Positions 9,451-17,704 of a DNA stretch of 64,000 nucleotides are shown in pieces. The notes beneath the pieces are model-generated. The model was not told where the DNA came from. It did no database searches and worked only from the letters and a program-made list of their open reading frames with translations. Numbering within the stretch: position 1 is the stretch's first letter; each line of letters starts with the position of its first letter. Source of the stretch: Phymorhynchus buccinoides (taxonomy: Eukaryota; Mollusca; Gastropoda; Neogastropoda; Raphitomidae); contig CM065713.1 of assembly GCA_017654935.2 (NCBI GenBank), positions 22,817,479 through 22,881,478 on the forward strand, read 5' to 3'. The position numbers were made by a program, and so were the translations under genes.

Positions 9451-9622
9451 CACACACACACATCGTCATAAGATCAAATAAAAATGGAACTAAGAAGCGT
9501 GTGACAGATTAGAGGTACACACACACCCGGGGTTTACATTGTACATTCGTGTTGTGAAGCATAGAAAACCATTGCAAAAGAAAGCGCCCAAAGTACCCTA
9601 CTCCCAATGTAAAACGTGGTCG

Positions 9623-9796
9623 ACCAGCTCCCCGAATGGTGGCACAAGGCATCCACCCAATTCCCGGGCTCCTCTCCGCTAAGCTCTCCCATCATGAGAG
9701 GAGGAAGCCTGCGGGGGAAACTCTATGCAATACGGCCTAGTGGTAACTAACAAGGGTAGGAGCATTGATATGATAGGACTGCTCATAATTTACTGT
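9623..9796. other. Intergenic segment lost from copy B
   Basis: G+C-richer sequence (TCCCGGGCTCCTCTCCGC) without a second copy in the window. It lies in the 1.38-kb block missing from copy B. No gene is supported. Confidence 0.35.
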
Positions 9797-9800
9797 TTAA

Positions 9801-9925
9801 CCCTCTTGCATTTATTCCGGCCCAAACCGCCCAGCCTGGAAGTTTCCTCTGTGTATTCAAGCCGCCCCAAAATCGCCCGTAGCTTGCCCCCACTCTGAGA
9901 CCCCCTCTGTTGTTTAAAAACTCCA
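9801..9925 (-). mobile_element. Fragment of second piggyBac-like MITE family
   Basis: TTAA (9797-9800) followed by CCCTCTTGCATTTATTCCGG and CCGCCCCAAAATCGCCC matches one end of the element at 26328-26626 in reverse. The other end is missing. Confidence 0.7.
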
Positions 9926-10018
9926 AGTGAGCATTTCCCAAATCCACCGTTTTTCAGATAAGTAGGTGAGCCTCTAAGGTAGCAACAGTATGAACTATAC
10001 AATATCTACATTAATCAC

Positions 10019-10506
10019 TAGGCAGGGTTCCCAGGGCTTTCAGCTATCCCCAAGTAAGGACCTTGTAAGGACCTGTAGGCCTAAGGATAATGTCCATCTT
10101 TTAGCCAACGATCTTGAAAAGAACACTTTCCCAGCATTGTGAACAATGTCTAAGCAGATACAAAAACTATGGCTGACACAGATATATGCGTTTTTTTCTC
10201 GCAAAAACGACACCAGGATAAAGAACGAGATTTCAGTCCAATTTCTCTTGACAACTCGCGGTGTATCGTTCGTCTGCTAAGCGGTCAGTTGAAACGGGAA
10301 GGTGGACGAGCGATGTTTCTCAAGTGTAAAAGTGCTGCTTCTGCGATCTATTTTGAGTATGGTCTTGCTGCTCAGGGCAGTTTTGGGCAGCTGTCAGGAC
10401 TTGTAAGGACCTTGAAGTGAATGTAAGCACTTGTAAGGCCTTACTTGGAGATTTCAATTGGTCAAGACTTATAACGACTGGTAAGGCCCCTACGAACCCT
10501 GCTAGG
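10019..10506. mobile_element. hAT-like nonautonomous DNA element
   Basis: The left end CAGGGTTCCCAGGGC and right end GGCCCCTACGAACCCTG are inverted, and AAGGACCTTGTAAGGACC motifs recur subterminally. CAGGGTTC termini are common in hAT elements. The flanking CTAGG/CTAGG is only a partial target duplication. An 83-codon frame at 10169-10420 shows no recognised transposase motif. Absent from copy B through the 1.38-kb deletion. Confidence 0.55.
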
Positions 10507-10582
10507 AGAACGTCTGCTTCCTTTGCTTTGTTTTTCCTACACTAAGATCCATAGACAGAAATTTTCAAAAACAGATCTAAGA

Positions 10583-11056
10583 TATTTCACCTGTGATTAT
10601 GACCAGCCACAATCCAATCCAATCCGCCGTCTCTTGTTTACTGTTCTTCGACACAAACTGGATTCATGGAGACAACACTTTACTTTAGCAATTATATATA
10701 CAGGCATCAGAACAGTCTGAAGTCCAATCCTCTGAAAACCGCGGTCCAAGGGCCATCAAGGCCCCAGACTGTAGAGGGACAACACTGAAATCAATTCCTA
10801 ACATCACCAAAAAGGCTTTATGCAGTGAGGAATCACTTTAAAATGATTTTAACAGAAAAGATCACACTCAATAAAAAGTCAAAACCTCTGACAGAAGAGG
10901 CCAATTCTCTGTGAGAAATTCTCAATCCTCTGAAATTAGCTGATCCTCTGACAGTTCTGATGCCTGATATATTTGGCACATCAATCTGCTTTCTCTGTTT
11001 AGCACCACCAATCATCTTTAATCAGAGTCTTCCGTTTCTTCTGTTTTATAATAGTA
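10583..11056 (-). other. 3' flank of gene A
   Basis: The sequence repeats TCCTCTGAAA/TCCTCTGACAG several times and is shared with copy B. A minus-strand ATTAAA at 11017-11022, about 35 bp past the stop, could be a polyadenylation signal. Copy B has ATTGAA there. No other AATAAA/ATTAAA was noticed close by. Confidence 0.35.
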
Positions 11057-14000
11057 TTAGCACAGCCGCAGATTCATGCTGACAACGTCCTTGAAGTTCA
11101 CCAGGTCCTTGAGAGGTTGAGGAGCAGGCAGACTGCGGATCCTGTCAGAGCGACCTGGCTGACAGCCGATGCTGCGAGACACCTCTAGCCGAGCCAGGTG
11201 CTTCAGGCGGCAAGGGGTGGAGGCAGCTTCCTTAATCCACCTCAGGCATGTCCGCTGTTTGTCAATCAATGTCTCATTTCTAAAAATTCCCAGGTACTGA
11301 GGCATTCCATCTTCTTCCACCGTACGTAGTCGTTTGTGAGAAAATGCTCCACAAGCCAGCAACAGTTTGACGATCCTCATGTCAGCTGCACGCAGGGCTT
11401 CAGACAACGCACAGTTGTAGTGGTCTCTGTCATCATCTCTCTCCATGGTACAGAGGCCTGCGCAGATGCACAAGCGGACCATATGAACCCTGACATGCCT
11501 ATCTGCTTTCACAGCTCTGTAGAACCAGTTGTGTGCATAGTCTTCGTCATAGCAGACAGTGGCATCCACTCTGCCGATCACAAGTTCAGCCAAGATGTCC
11601 TGGCTATAAGTGAAAGCCCTTGACAAGGCAACTTCTAGAATGTTGGAATCCATGCACCTTGGTGCCAATTCTCTGGCAATGGTCCATTCCATGCTTTCCA
11701 CTGCCCATTTCAGCAGGAAGTCCAGCACATGATGATTTTGGCAGAGGTGGTGTTTCTCCAAAATGTACCCCGAGCTAGTCATCAGTACAAGAGCCCAGTG
11801 CACTAAACCTTCAAGTTCACAGGCTCTGGCCAGAGAACACCGATAATACAAAAGATGATGGCATCGCTTCCAGAAAGTTTCCACATAGTATCTGCTGCTA
11901 GCAGGCCACAGCTTCATCAGTGCCGCAGTTGTGAAGAAGTTTCTTTCTCCAGCAGACACATCCACAGCTCTCCACAGCATGCTGTCACAGAATTTCATAG
12001 AGGAGAACGTAGTAACCACAGTTCTCAGCATTTCCATCTCCTTGGTGACCAGAGCCAGGAAGAAGGCCAGTCTGGCATGGCCATTGTCCACACACCACTG
12101 GGTCACACTGGACACGGTGACTGGCCACTGGCCCGCAGCAATCTTTTTCTCCATGCTGCACAGCATTCTCTTCAAGCGTTCTTCGCCCACATCGCACCAA
12201 CTGATCCACTGTTCCATAGTTGCTGCAATGTCAGGCCATGCTCTTTGATCCGACAACATTTTGAGCACAAAGCGCTCCATCAACTCAAAGACTTTGTCAC
12301 CAAATATCAAGTCTTTCGTACCAGCGCTGACAACACCCAGCAGACACCAAGCTTCTCTTTCTATGATCATTTCCGACAGTTGCAGAATTTCATCTTCATA
12401 AAGGCAATCATATTTGGCACTTACTTCCTTGCAAAGTCCCGCGATGAAGTGAGATCGTTTTCCATCAAATGCCAAATTATATGCAAATGCACGCTCTTCA
12501 TGCTGCACATGAAATTCCTCTTCGTAATTTGGACCTCCAAGACCTAAGGTGCACAACATGACAAAGCAGTCAGCACAGTTGAGTTTCACAGATTTTGTAA
12601 TGGCCTTTCCGAAGATTTCATACCCTAGTTCTTTGTCACAGCATGAGAGGAACTGTGAACTGAAGATTTGCAAACTGGAGTCTGTCCTTCGTTTGAAGTA
12701 TTCCTTCATGGAACACTTCACTGCATGTCGTCTCAGCCAATTGCGCTCCTCCTTGCCAAGTTTAAAGAGGATCTTGTAAAAGAGATCTTGATTCATCTCA
12801 CCTTGGATCAATGACCAATAGGCAAATTTCAGATCTTTCCTTGACGCACCATATTCACAAAGGTAAATGGTCAACTTGGCTGCTTCCATCTGGATAGTAT
12901 GACGAAACAAGAAGGAACGCTTTGATTTTGATATTTCAGGGTCCTTGTACTTTTCTTCCACAAAAAAGTAGTAGTTCTTGAGATCAAACTCATGCAGTTT
13001 TGTCAAGGCATAGCTGAACTTTTTGGGCTTTGAATCAAACCGATTCCACTCATTCCAACAAAAATTATCAATAGGGGGGAAAGAGATTTTGACAGAAGTT
13101 GCAACAAACAATGCCAAGTCCTTTTCTCCTTCAAAAAACAGGGCATTAAAGATGAACCTGACCTCTGCATCATCATGATCTGAAGGCTGCAGACTCTCCT
13201 TCCAGTGTTGGTGAACAAACTTTTGCTTGAAGACACGGCGGGCCCTTGGATACTCTGTGATCAGTTTGAGGAAAAGCGGTTCATCACGGACGTGAACAGC
13301 GTACTTGATGGCTTCCATCAGCTCTGAGTCACTGACTGACTCTCTCTGTAGAATTTGCAAAGCAAGATCTCCCAAGCCATGTCTGATGGAGGCCATCAAC
13401 ATCAGACCTTTCAGACCTTCAGGAACACTGCCTGCAGGGAACAGATCCAGCAGATCCCGGGCCTTCTTGTTCTCGAACACCTCGTTGACTGTAAACTCAC
13501 TGGGACTGACTCCATCACGCAGCAGTTGAAGAACAATACTCCACTGTTGATCCGCCACAGCCTGGTTGCACACATTCTCCATCTGGGCCACACTCAGCCC
13601 TTCATTCACCAGTCCTGACACCAGCGGCCACTGGCTCTGATTCGTGCACTCTCTCAGAACAAAGTCGGTCAGGTCGGGGTCTCTGACCTTCCTCACCACC
13701 TCCAGAACAAAGTCCCCATGACCGGCGGATATCTGCTGTCGCAGTCCCTCCTCCCTGCAGTGTTTGCTGACCCCCAGGTCCATCAGTGTGGCCGTGCACT
13801 GGACGTGCTGATGACCCAGGGCACACTGCAGCAGGCTGTTCCTCAGCTGACCAGGGACCCCCCTCTCTATCAGCCACAGCACCAGGTCCCACTGTCCATT
13901 GTCCACAGCCTGCTGACACAGCCACTCTGACCAGCGTCCACTGCCCCCTGCCCTGTCCACCATCTGTGTGACCCAGGGCCACTGACCCTGCTGCACTGCC

Positions 14001-14332
14001 CAGTGAACAACGCTGTCCAGCTCTTCACCGCTGAGCTGGGGCTCCATCAGCTGCACCACACCATGCCACTGATTGCAGTTCACCAGCTCCCTGACCAGTC
14101 CACTGGTCTGCTGCACTTCCTGGCCTTTCTTGAAGAGACGGACAGCCCAGTCCCACCGCTGGTCAGCTACGGCTTTGTCCATCACCTGCTTCAGCCAGGT
14201 CCAGCAGCTGTCCAGGTGACCCACAAGGTCTGCTGCCCTGTCCCACTCTGACCGCTGGACACAGGCCATGAACTGGTCAAGCTGCGCACAGGACCATCCC
14301 GTAGCAACAGTCTCTGTCTCTGGAGAAGCCAT
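11057..14332 (-). CDS. Trp-repeat solenoid, ankyrin-like and SOCS-box protein (gene A)
   Basis: Single uninterrupted frame of 1091 aa. I start it at the ATG at 14332 (context AAAAATGG). The frame extends 10 codons upstream only through a GTG, and gene C has its ATG at the aligned position. Residues 20-280 form about nine helical repeats of 29-30 aa marked by Q-W or S-W (Trp at 30, 60, 89, 118, 148, 235, 264; Trp lost near 177 and 207). Residues 280-970 are helical-looking and unassigned. Residues 974-1002 resemble an ankyrin repeat (ALRAADMRIVKLLLACGA). Residues 1038-1091 match a SOCS box: BC-box-like LKHLARLEVSRSIG and Cullin5-box LPAP at 1068-1071. SOCS-box proteins recruit substrates to Elongin B/C-Cullin5 ubiquitin ligases in the cytosol; this role is inferred. 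The usual BC-box Cys is Ala here. No signal peptide or membrane segment seen. Confidence 0.85.
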   Translation of the reverse strand: MASPETETVATGWSCAQLDQFMACVQRSEWDRAADLVGHLDSCWTWLKQVMDKAVADQRWDWAVRLFKKGQEVQQTSGLVRELVNCNQWHGVVQLMEPQLSGEELDSVVHWAVQQGQWPWVTQMVDRAGGSGRWSEWLCQQAVDNGQWDLVLWLIERGVPGQLRNSLLQCALGHQHVQCTATLMDLGVSKHCREEGLRQQISAGHGDFVLEVVRKVRDPDLTDFVLRECTNQSQWPLVSGLVNEGLSVAQMENVCNQAVADQQWSIVLQLLRDGVSPSEFTVNEVFENKKARDLLDLFPAGSVPEGLKGLMLMASIRHGLGDLALQILQRESVSDSELMEAIKYAVHVRDEPLFLKLITEYPRARRVFKQKFVHQHWKESLQPSDHDDAEVRFIFNALFFEGEKDLALFVATSVKISFPPIDNFCWNEWNRFDSKPKKFSYALTKLHEFDLKNYYFFVEEKYKDPEISKSKRSFLFRHTIQMEAAKLTIYLCEYGASRKDLKFAYWSLIQGEMNQDLFYKILFKLGKEERNWLRRHAVKCSMKEYFKRRTDSSLQIFSSQFLSCCDKELGYEIFGKAITKSVKLNCADCFVMLCTLGLGGPNYEEEFHVQHEERAFAYNLAFDGKRSHFIAGLCKEVSAKYDCLYEDEILQLSEMIIEREAWCLLGVVSAGTKDLIFGDKVFELMERFVLKMLSDQRAWPDIAATMEQWISWCDVGEERLKRMLCSMEKKIAAGQWPVTVSSVTQWCVDNGHARLAFFLALVTKEMEMLRTVVTTFSSMKFCDSMLWRAVDVSAGERNFFTTAALMKLWPASSRYYVETFWKRCHHLLYYRCSLARACELEGLVHWALVLMTSSGYILEKHHLCQNHHVLDFLLKWAVESMEWTIARELAPRCMDSNILEVALSRAFTYSQDILAELVIGRVDATVCYDEDYAHNWFYRAVKADRHVRVHMVRLCICAGLCTMERDDDRDHYNCALSEALRAADMRIVKLLLACGAFSHKRLRTVEEDGMPQYLGIFRNETLIDKQRTCLRWIKEAASTPCRLKHLARLEVSRSIGCQPGRSDRIRSLPAPQPLKDLVNFKDVVSMNLRLC
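11060..11221 (-). other. SOCS box of gene A
   Basis: The C-terminal 54 residues begin STPCRLKHLARLEV and include SLPAPQPLKDLVNF. In ankyrin/SOCS-box (ASB) proteins the first helix binds Elongin C and the LPxP motif binds Cullin5; spacing here is as in that family. Genes B and C keep the same layout, and gene C has LPVP. Confidence 0.8.
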
Positions 14333-14492
14333 TTTTACAAGAAAAGCAGTGTGATGGCTCACAGCAAACAGACCCTGCTCTTCTGCTGTGTGCTCAGATT
14401 GACGCCATCGCTGGCTGAAGGTCAGGGGTCATGACTGTCATTGATGGACCCTTGTTCTGAAACACAGATGGCGAATACCATATCACTGAAAC
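14333..14492 (-). other. 5' flank of gene A
   Basis: About 160 bp separate the ATG from an upstream antisense SINE-like element. No TATA box or initiator is recognised. The segment is nearly identical in copy B and clearly different upstream of gene C, so no shared promoter motif is proposed. Confidence 0.3.
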
Positions 14493-14655
14493 AGTTGTCG
14501 TTGTCGTTGGCTTACCCTGGCTAAAAGACTCCAGGGATCATCCCAACAGCGGAAGCGCTTGAACACTATGGTACAAAGTGCATCAGCTACGGATGAGAAC
14601 ATTACGTGTGTGACCGTTTTTGATTACCCCGCCATGTGGGCAGCCACACTCCATC
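14493..14655 (-). mobile_element. (AAC)n-tailed SINE-like element next to gene A start
   Basis: Minus-strand copy. The tail appears as GTTGTCGTTGTCGTTGG on the plus strand and the body ends at the ACACTCCATC side. It lies 160 bp upstream of the gene A ATG in the same orientation as the gene. Also present upstream of gene B, so it predates the duplication. Confidence 0.7.
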
Positions 14656-14689
14656 TTAATTCATTTATATAGCTTTGCTTATTGCATGC

Positions 14690-15100
14690 GGTAAAAATGA
14701 TTTCAAATCAATCGTCAAAATAAAAAAATATTTGACTACAAACTTCAATACTGTCCAGGAGTTTTTTGAATTGGTTAGTAGATTGTGCTCTTTTAAAGTT
14801 AGGTGGCAGTGAGTTCCAGAGGTTAGCAACATGGTTACTAAAACAATGTTTTCGTTAGTATTAATACTATTATAATGTTGAATCTGTACCTTACCTTCTT
14901 GATTTCTAGTTTTACTGTATGTAGACACTGAAAATAGAGACTCAAAACTTATATCATCTAAATTATTATAGATTTTATATACCTGAATGAGATCTCCTCT
15001 TACTAGTCTTAGTCTTACACGTCTTCCTTTCAATGAATGTAAATATAACAATTTTAACTTCTCTTGATAGTTTAGATCTTTATGCGTCATCAGTATGCGT
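14690..15100 (-). pseudogene. LINE reverse-transcriptase C-terminal fragment
   Basis: Minus-strand frame 15090 downward reads LNYQEKLKLLYLHSLKGRR, then VRGDLIQVYKIYNNLDD, the conserved post-palm region of non-LTR reverse transcriptases. The remainder resumes in another frame with VANLWNSLPPNFKRA and QFKKLLDS. It is frameshifted and lacks the catalytic domain. Confidence 0.75.
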
Positions 15101-15349
15101 CATCCATTCACTGCCGTCATTAAGTTTAGTGTGTTGTCACCTCGTCAAAGTCTTTTTAAAGACGAAAATTTGGTTTTATTCGCCGTGTGTAGTGTTTATT
15201 TCACCTTCATGTGCTTGTGTGAGTGTAGCGTTTTGATGTTTTCAGTTCAATTATATAGTTTAGATCTTTACAACATTTAACAGGTTTTGTTGCCCTCCTC
15301 TGCACTCTTTCAATAGCCACTGACTGTCGCTTCAGGTAAGGGTACCATA

Positions 15350-15610
15350 TCAAAGACTGTACAGGGGAAGATAAACATCCGGTCTCTTTTCCCTATATGA
15401 GTAGTGAGGACAGAAACACTGGTTATGTCCCTTTGAAACGTGACACATTTTACACATCGATAGGCCAGATGAATTCTCCGTTCAAGTTCCAGTCCGAGTT
15501 TTTGGATAGCCTCCACTGTGAATAGTGTACACGTCCGCACTAACGATAACTCTATCAGCCCGGTCGCCGAGCTTTTAAGTAGTCCATCTTACCCTTTTAG
15601 AATGTCTTTG
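15350..15610 (+). repeat. Dispersed ~250-bp repeat
   Basis: It runs from GGGGAAGATAAACATCCGGT through CACTGGTTATGTCCC, GGATAGCCTCCACTGTGAAT and CTATCAGCCCGG to TTACCCTTTTAGAAT. Copies are at 29858-30110, 31728-31962, 51470-51712, 62078-62325 and, cut by the window, 63940-64000. No inverted termini or pol III boxes recognised; the family is unknown. Confidence 0.7.
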
Positions 15611-16098
15611 ACCATATTGTATTGCTGTTTTCCAGATGTGGACGGACCATACACATGTACAACAATAAAACCGTTTCCTTGTTTAGATGGTCAGGTCAGG
15701 GTAATGAGGGCAACTAGGCCTCGCGGCCTCTGAAGTGCCCTTTCAATTTAGTTTTTGTAGTATTGGGCACAGCTGTGACGGTTTTTGATGACTCAATCAG
15801 TCATGTTGGTATCTCAATTCTGTCAATTTAGGGTCTTTGTCCAGGAGGTTTTTAAACTGGTTAAGGTTTGGTGCAAGCTTGATTTGTGCAGAGAGGTTAT
15901 TCCAATACTTGGCAACTCTGTTAGTTCTGCTGTATTGTATTAGTATTTTTCATTCACAGTTTCTAGTTTTCGAATAGTTCGAGGGCTGAAACAATCTTTT
16001 GTTAGTAAAGTCAGTATTGTTAAAATTTTTATAGATAAGTGAATGTTCTTTTGATTAACATTTGGTTAGCTTCGTTGATAGCCTTTTGAATGCGAGTA

Positions 16099-16253
16099 CA
16101 GTGGAACCTCCCTTAGATATAACTTATAAGACCTCCCATTATAAGACTCCCTCCCACATAAGACCTACTTCTCTTTGTATGTATTAAAATCACCTCCCTT
16201 ATAAGACCTCATTTTGGATGATTTTTTAAGGTTTTATAACGGAGATTCCACTG
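16099..16253 (+). mobile_element. Pogo-like MITE inside a LINE
   Basis: TA-flanked; ends CAGTGGAACCTCCCTTA and GGAGATTCCACTG. It interrupts the LINE reverse transcriptase at 15785-16990. Copy B has a shorter version at 52175-52304. Confidence 0.8.
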
Positions 16254-16452
16254 TATAAAATTATAAAAAATAACTCATAGGTCTTTCTCTTCTGCACATG
16301 GTGTTATATTTTGCACATCTTTATCAAGCTTCATACTGTATTCATGCTCGGGGTTGTTTTTTCCTATATGCATTACTTTACACTTAGACACATTAAAATA
16401 TAAATTCCATTCATCTGACCATTTCTGTAAATTTTTGTCATTTTGGTTAATA

Positions 16453-16629
16453 CAGTGGAACCTCCCTTATAAGACCTTCAAAAATCATCCAAAATGAGGT
16501 CTTATAAGGGAGGGGTCTTATAAAGGGAGGTAATTTTAATACTTACAAAGAAGGGCAATGTCTCAGAGAAGTAGGTCTTATGCGGGAGGGAGTCTTACAA
16601 TGGGAGGTCTTATAAGGGAGGCTCCCCTG
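16453..16629 (-). mobile_element. Pogo-like MITE inside a LINE, opposite orientation
   Basis: TA-flanked; ends CAGTGGAACCTCCCTTATAA and GGGAGGCTCCCCTG. The internal order is the reverse of the copy at 16099-16253. Both lie within one dead LINE, about 200 bp apart. Confidence 0.8.
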
Positions 16630-16994
16630 TACAATGTTCTGATGTCTCATAGATCCCTTAGTGTCATCAGCAAAATATTTTACATGTACTTTGAACATAA
16701 TTTGGTAAATCATTTATGAAGATAACAGATAAAACTGGCCCGAGGATACTGCCCTGAGGACTACCACTAATTACATTTTTGTAGAGTATGTTGATCTCAC
16801 ACGTACTTTTTGTTTTCTTCCAGTTAGAAATGCCATAATTCAGTCTAATAGACTGTTACAGGTTCCATATGTATTTAATTTTAAAAGTAACCTTTCACGA
16901 GGAACAGAATCAAAAGCTTTTTTAAAATCAAGGTAAATCATGTCTAATGAACAACTGTTGTCTAAAATACTCGTCAAATCGCAGCACGGTTTTA

Positions 16995-17315
16995 GAAGGC
17001 ACCGTCCCTCTGGGGATGCTGGGGGGCTTTCGTAAAAATAGTTCCCCCACCTTCTGGAAGTTGTGCTTGTAACTTCCTCTAATCTGCCACCCTCTTTGAC
17101 TCTGCCTTTTCCCTTTGCTTTCTATCATCTACTGTCTTTCTGACTTATTGGCCCATTCTCCAGCCTTTTTTTTTCTCGAAAAAAAAAATCTTCCAAATAA
17201 TTTTTCTCCCTTGAGCTCCTCCGAAATTGGAATGTGTCGGCTGTACGCAGTGGGGAGACCAGTGAAAACTGAAAACCGGACACATGTACATACCTTACCC
17301 ATTATACCACTGTGA
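16995..17315 (+). mobile_element. GAA-family SINE-like element without its tail
   Basis: The head GGGGATGCTGGGGGGC and AGTTCCCCCACCTTCTGGAA match the (GAA)n-tailed family. The right part has the AGACCAGTGAAAACTGAAAA variant. It ends beside the SINE at 17325 with no GAA tail, so its 3' end was lost. Confidence 0.7.
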
Positions 17316-17324
17316 CACTATATG

Positions 17325-17432
17325 GTGTAGAGTGGCACAGTGGTATCGCGTCAAGTAAACCCGAGTTCGAACCTGGGTACAGGGGATTTTTTCCTCTCAT
17401 TCTGCACTAGGCCTTAACGGTCTGAACGTGGA

Positions 17433-17463
<31 letters not shown>

Positions 17464-17699
17464 CATGTGCCCATGCACTTAGCATACGCTAAACCCAGTG
17501 GCAACGAAAAAGTTGTCATTTGGTAAAAATTTACCCCCCCCCCCCCCCTCGACAAAAATCGCATGCAAACTTTTTTTTTAAAATTGGGTGGCGCGCCTCT
17601 GGCTGCGACGCGCTCTCCAGGTGGGAACAACCCGAATTTCACAGAGACGCCTCTGTGACTATAAAGTACCTAATAATAACCTAATAATAATAATAATAC
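17325..17699 (+). mobile_element. tRNA-derived SINE with Nin-like domain
   Basis: The head GTGTAGAGTGGCACAGTGGT and B box GAGTTCGAACCTGGG are kept. The anticodon-arm region is shortened (GTATCGCGTCAAG instead of GTAGCACGTTCGCTTCG..). The central GAACGTGGAGTCTTTCGGA block and a CCTAATAATAA-type tail follow. Confidence 0.82.
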
Positions 17700-17704
17700 A
17701 TTAT

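Larger units (their letters stand above)
8377..9622. repeat. Local direct duplication, unit 2
   Basis: Partner of 6205-7235. Its own insertions are a plus-strand GAA-tailed SINE (8402-8704) and a LINE 3' fragment (8995-9450). The left breakpoint of the large segmental duplication falls inside this unit at about 8831. Confidence 0.8.
15785..16990 (-). pseudogene. Degraded LINE reverse transcriptase split by two MITEs
   Basis: Minus-strand pieces in order: IYLDFKKAFDSVPRERLLLK and GSPQGSILGPVL (palm motifs) then FADDTK (16990-16640). Next come WSDEWNLYFNVSKCKVMHIG (16440-16262), INEANQMLIKRTFTYL, and NRVAKYWNNLSAQIKLAPNL (16090-15785). Two pogo-like MITEs interrupt the pieces, and stops and frameshifts abound. 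The D-D active-site residues are visible, but the gene is dead. Clade is CR1/Jockey-like by motif. Confidence 0.8.

Noticed and set aside
11855..12547. 230-codon plus-strand frame opposite gene A (and the same at 47959-48651)
   Set aside because: It is antisense to the long, conserved SOCS-box gene; its composition follows from the opposite strand and gene C does not conserve the frame.
13602..13982. 126-codon minus-strand frame overlapping genes A, B and C
   Set aside because: It is an alternative frame within the highly similar repeat region of all three genes. Its conservation is explained by nucleotide identity there.
14333..14362. Upstream extension of gene A (and of B and C) by 10-12 codons
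   Set aside because: It would need a GTG or TTG start; the aligned ATG codons with good context are the simpler choice for a nuclear eukaryotic gene.
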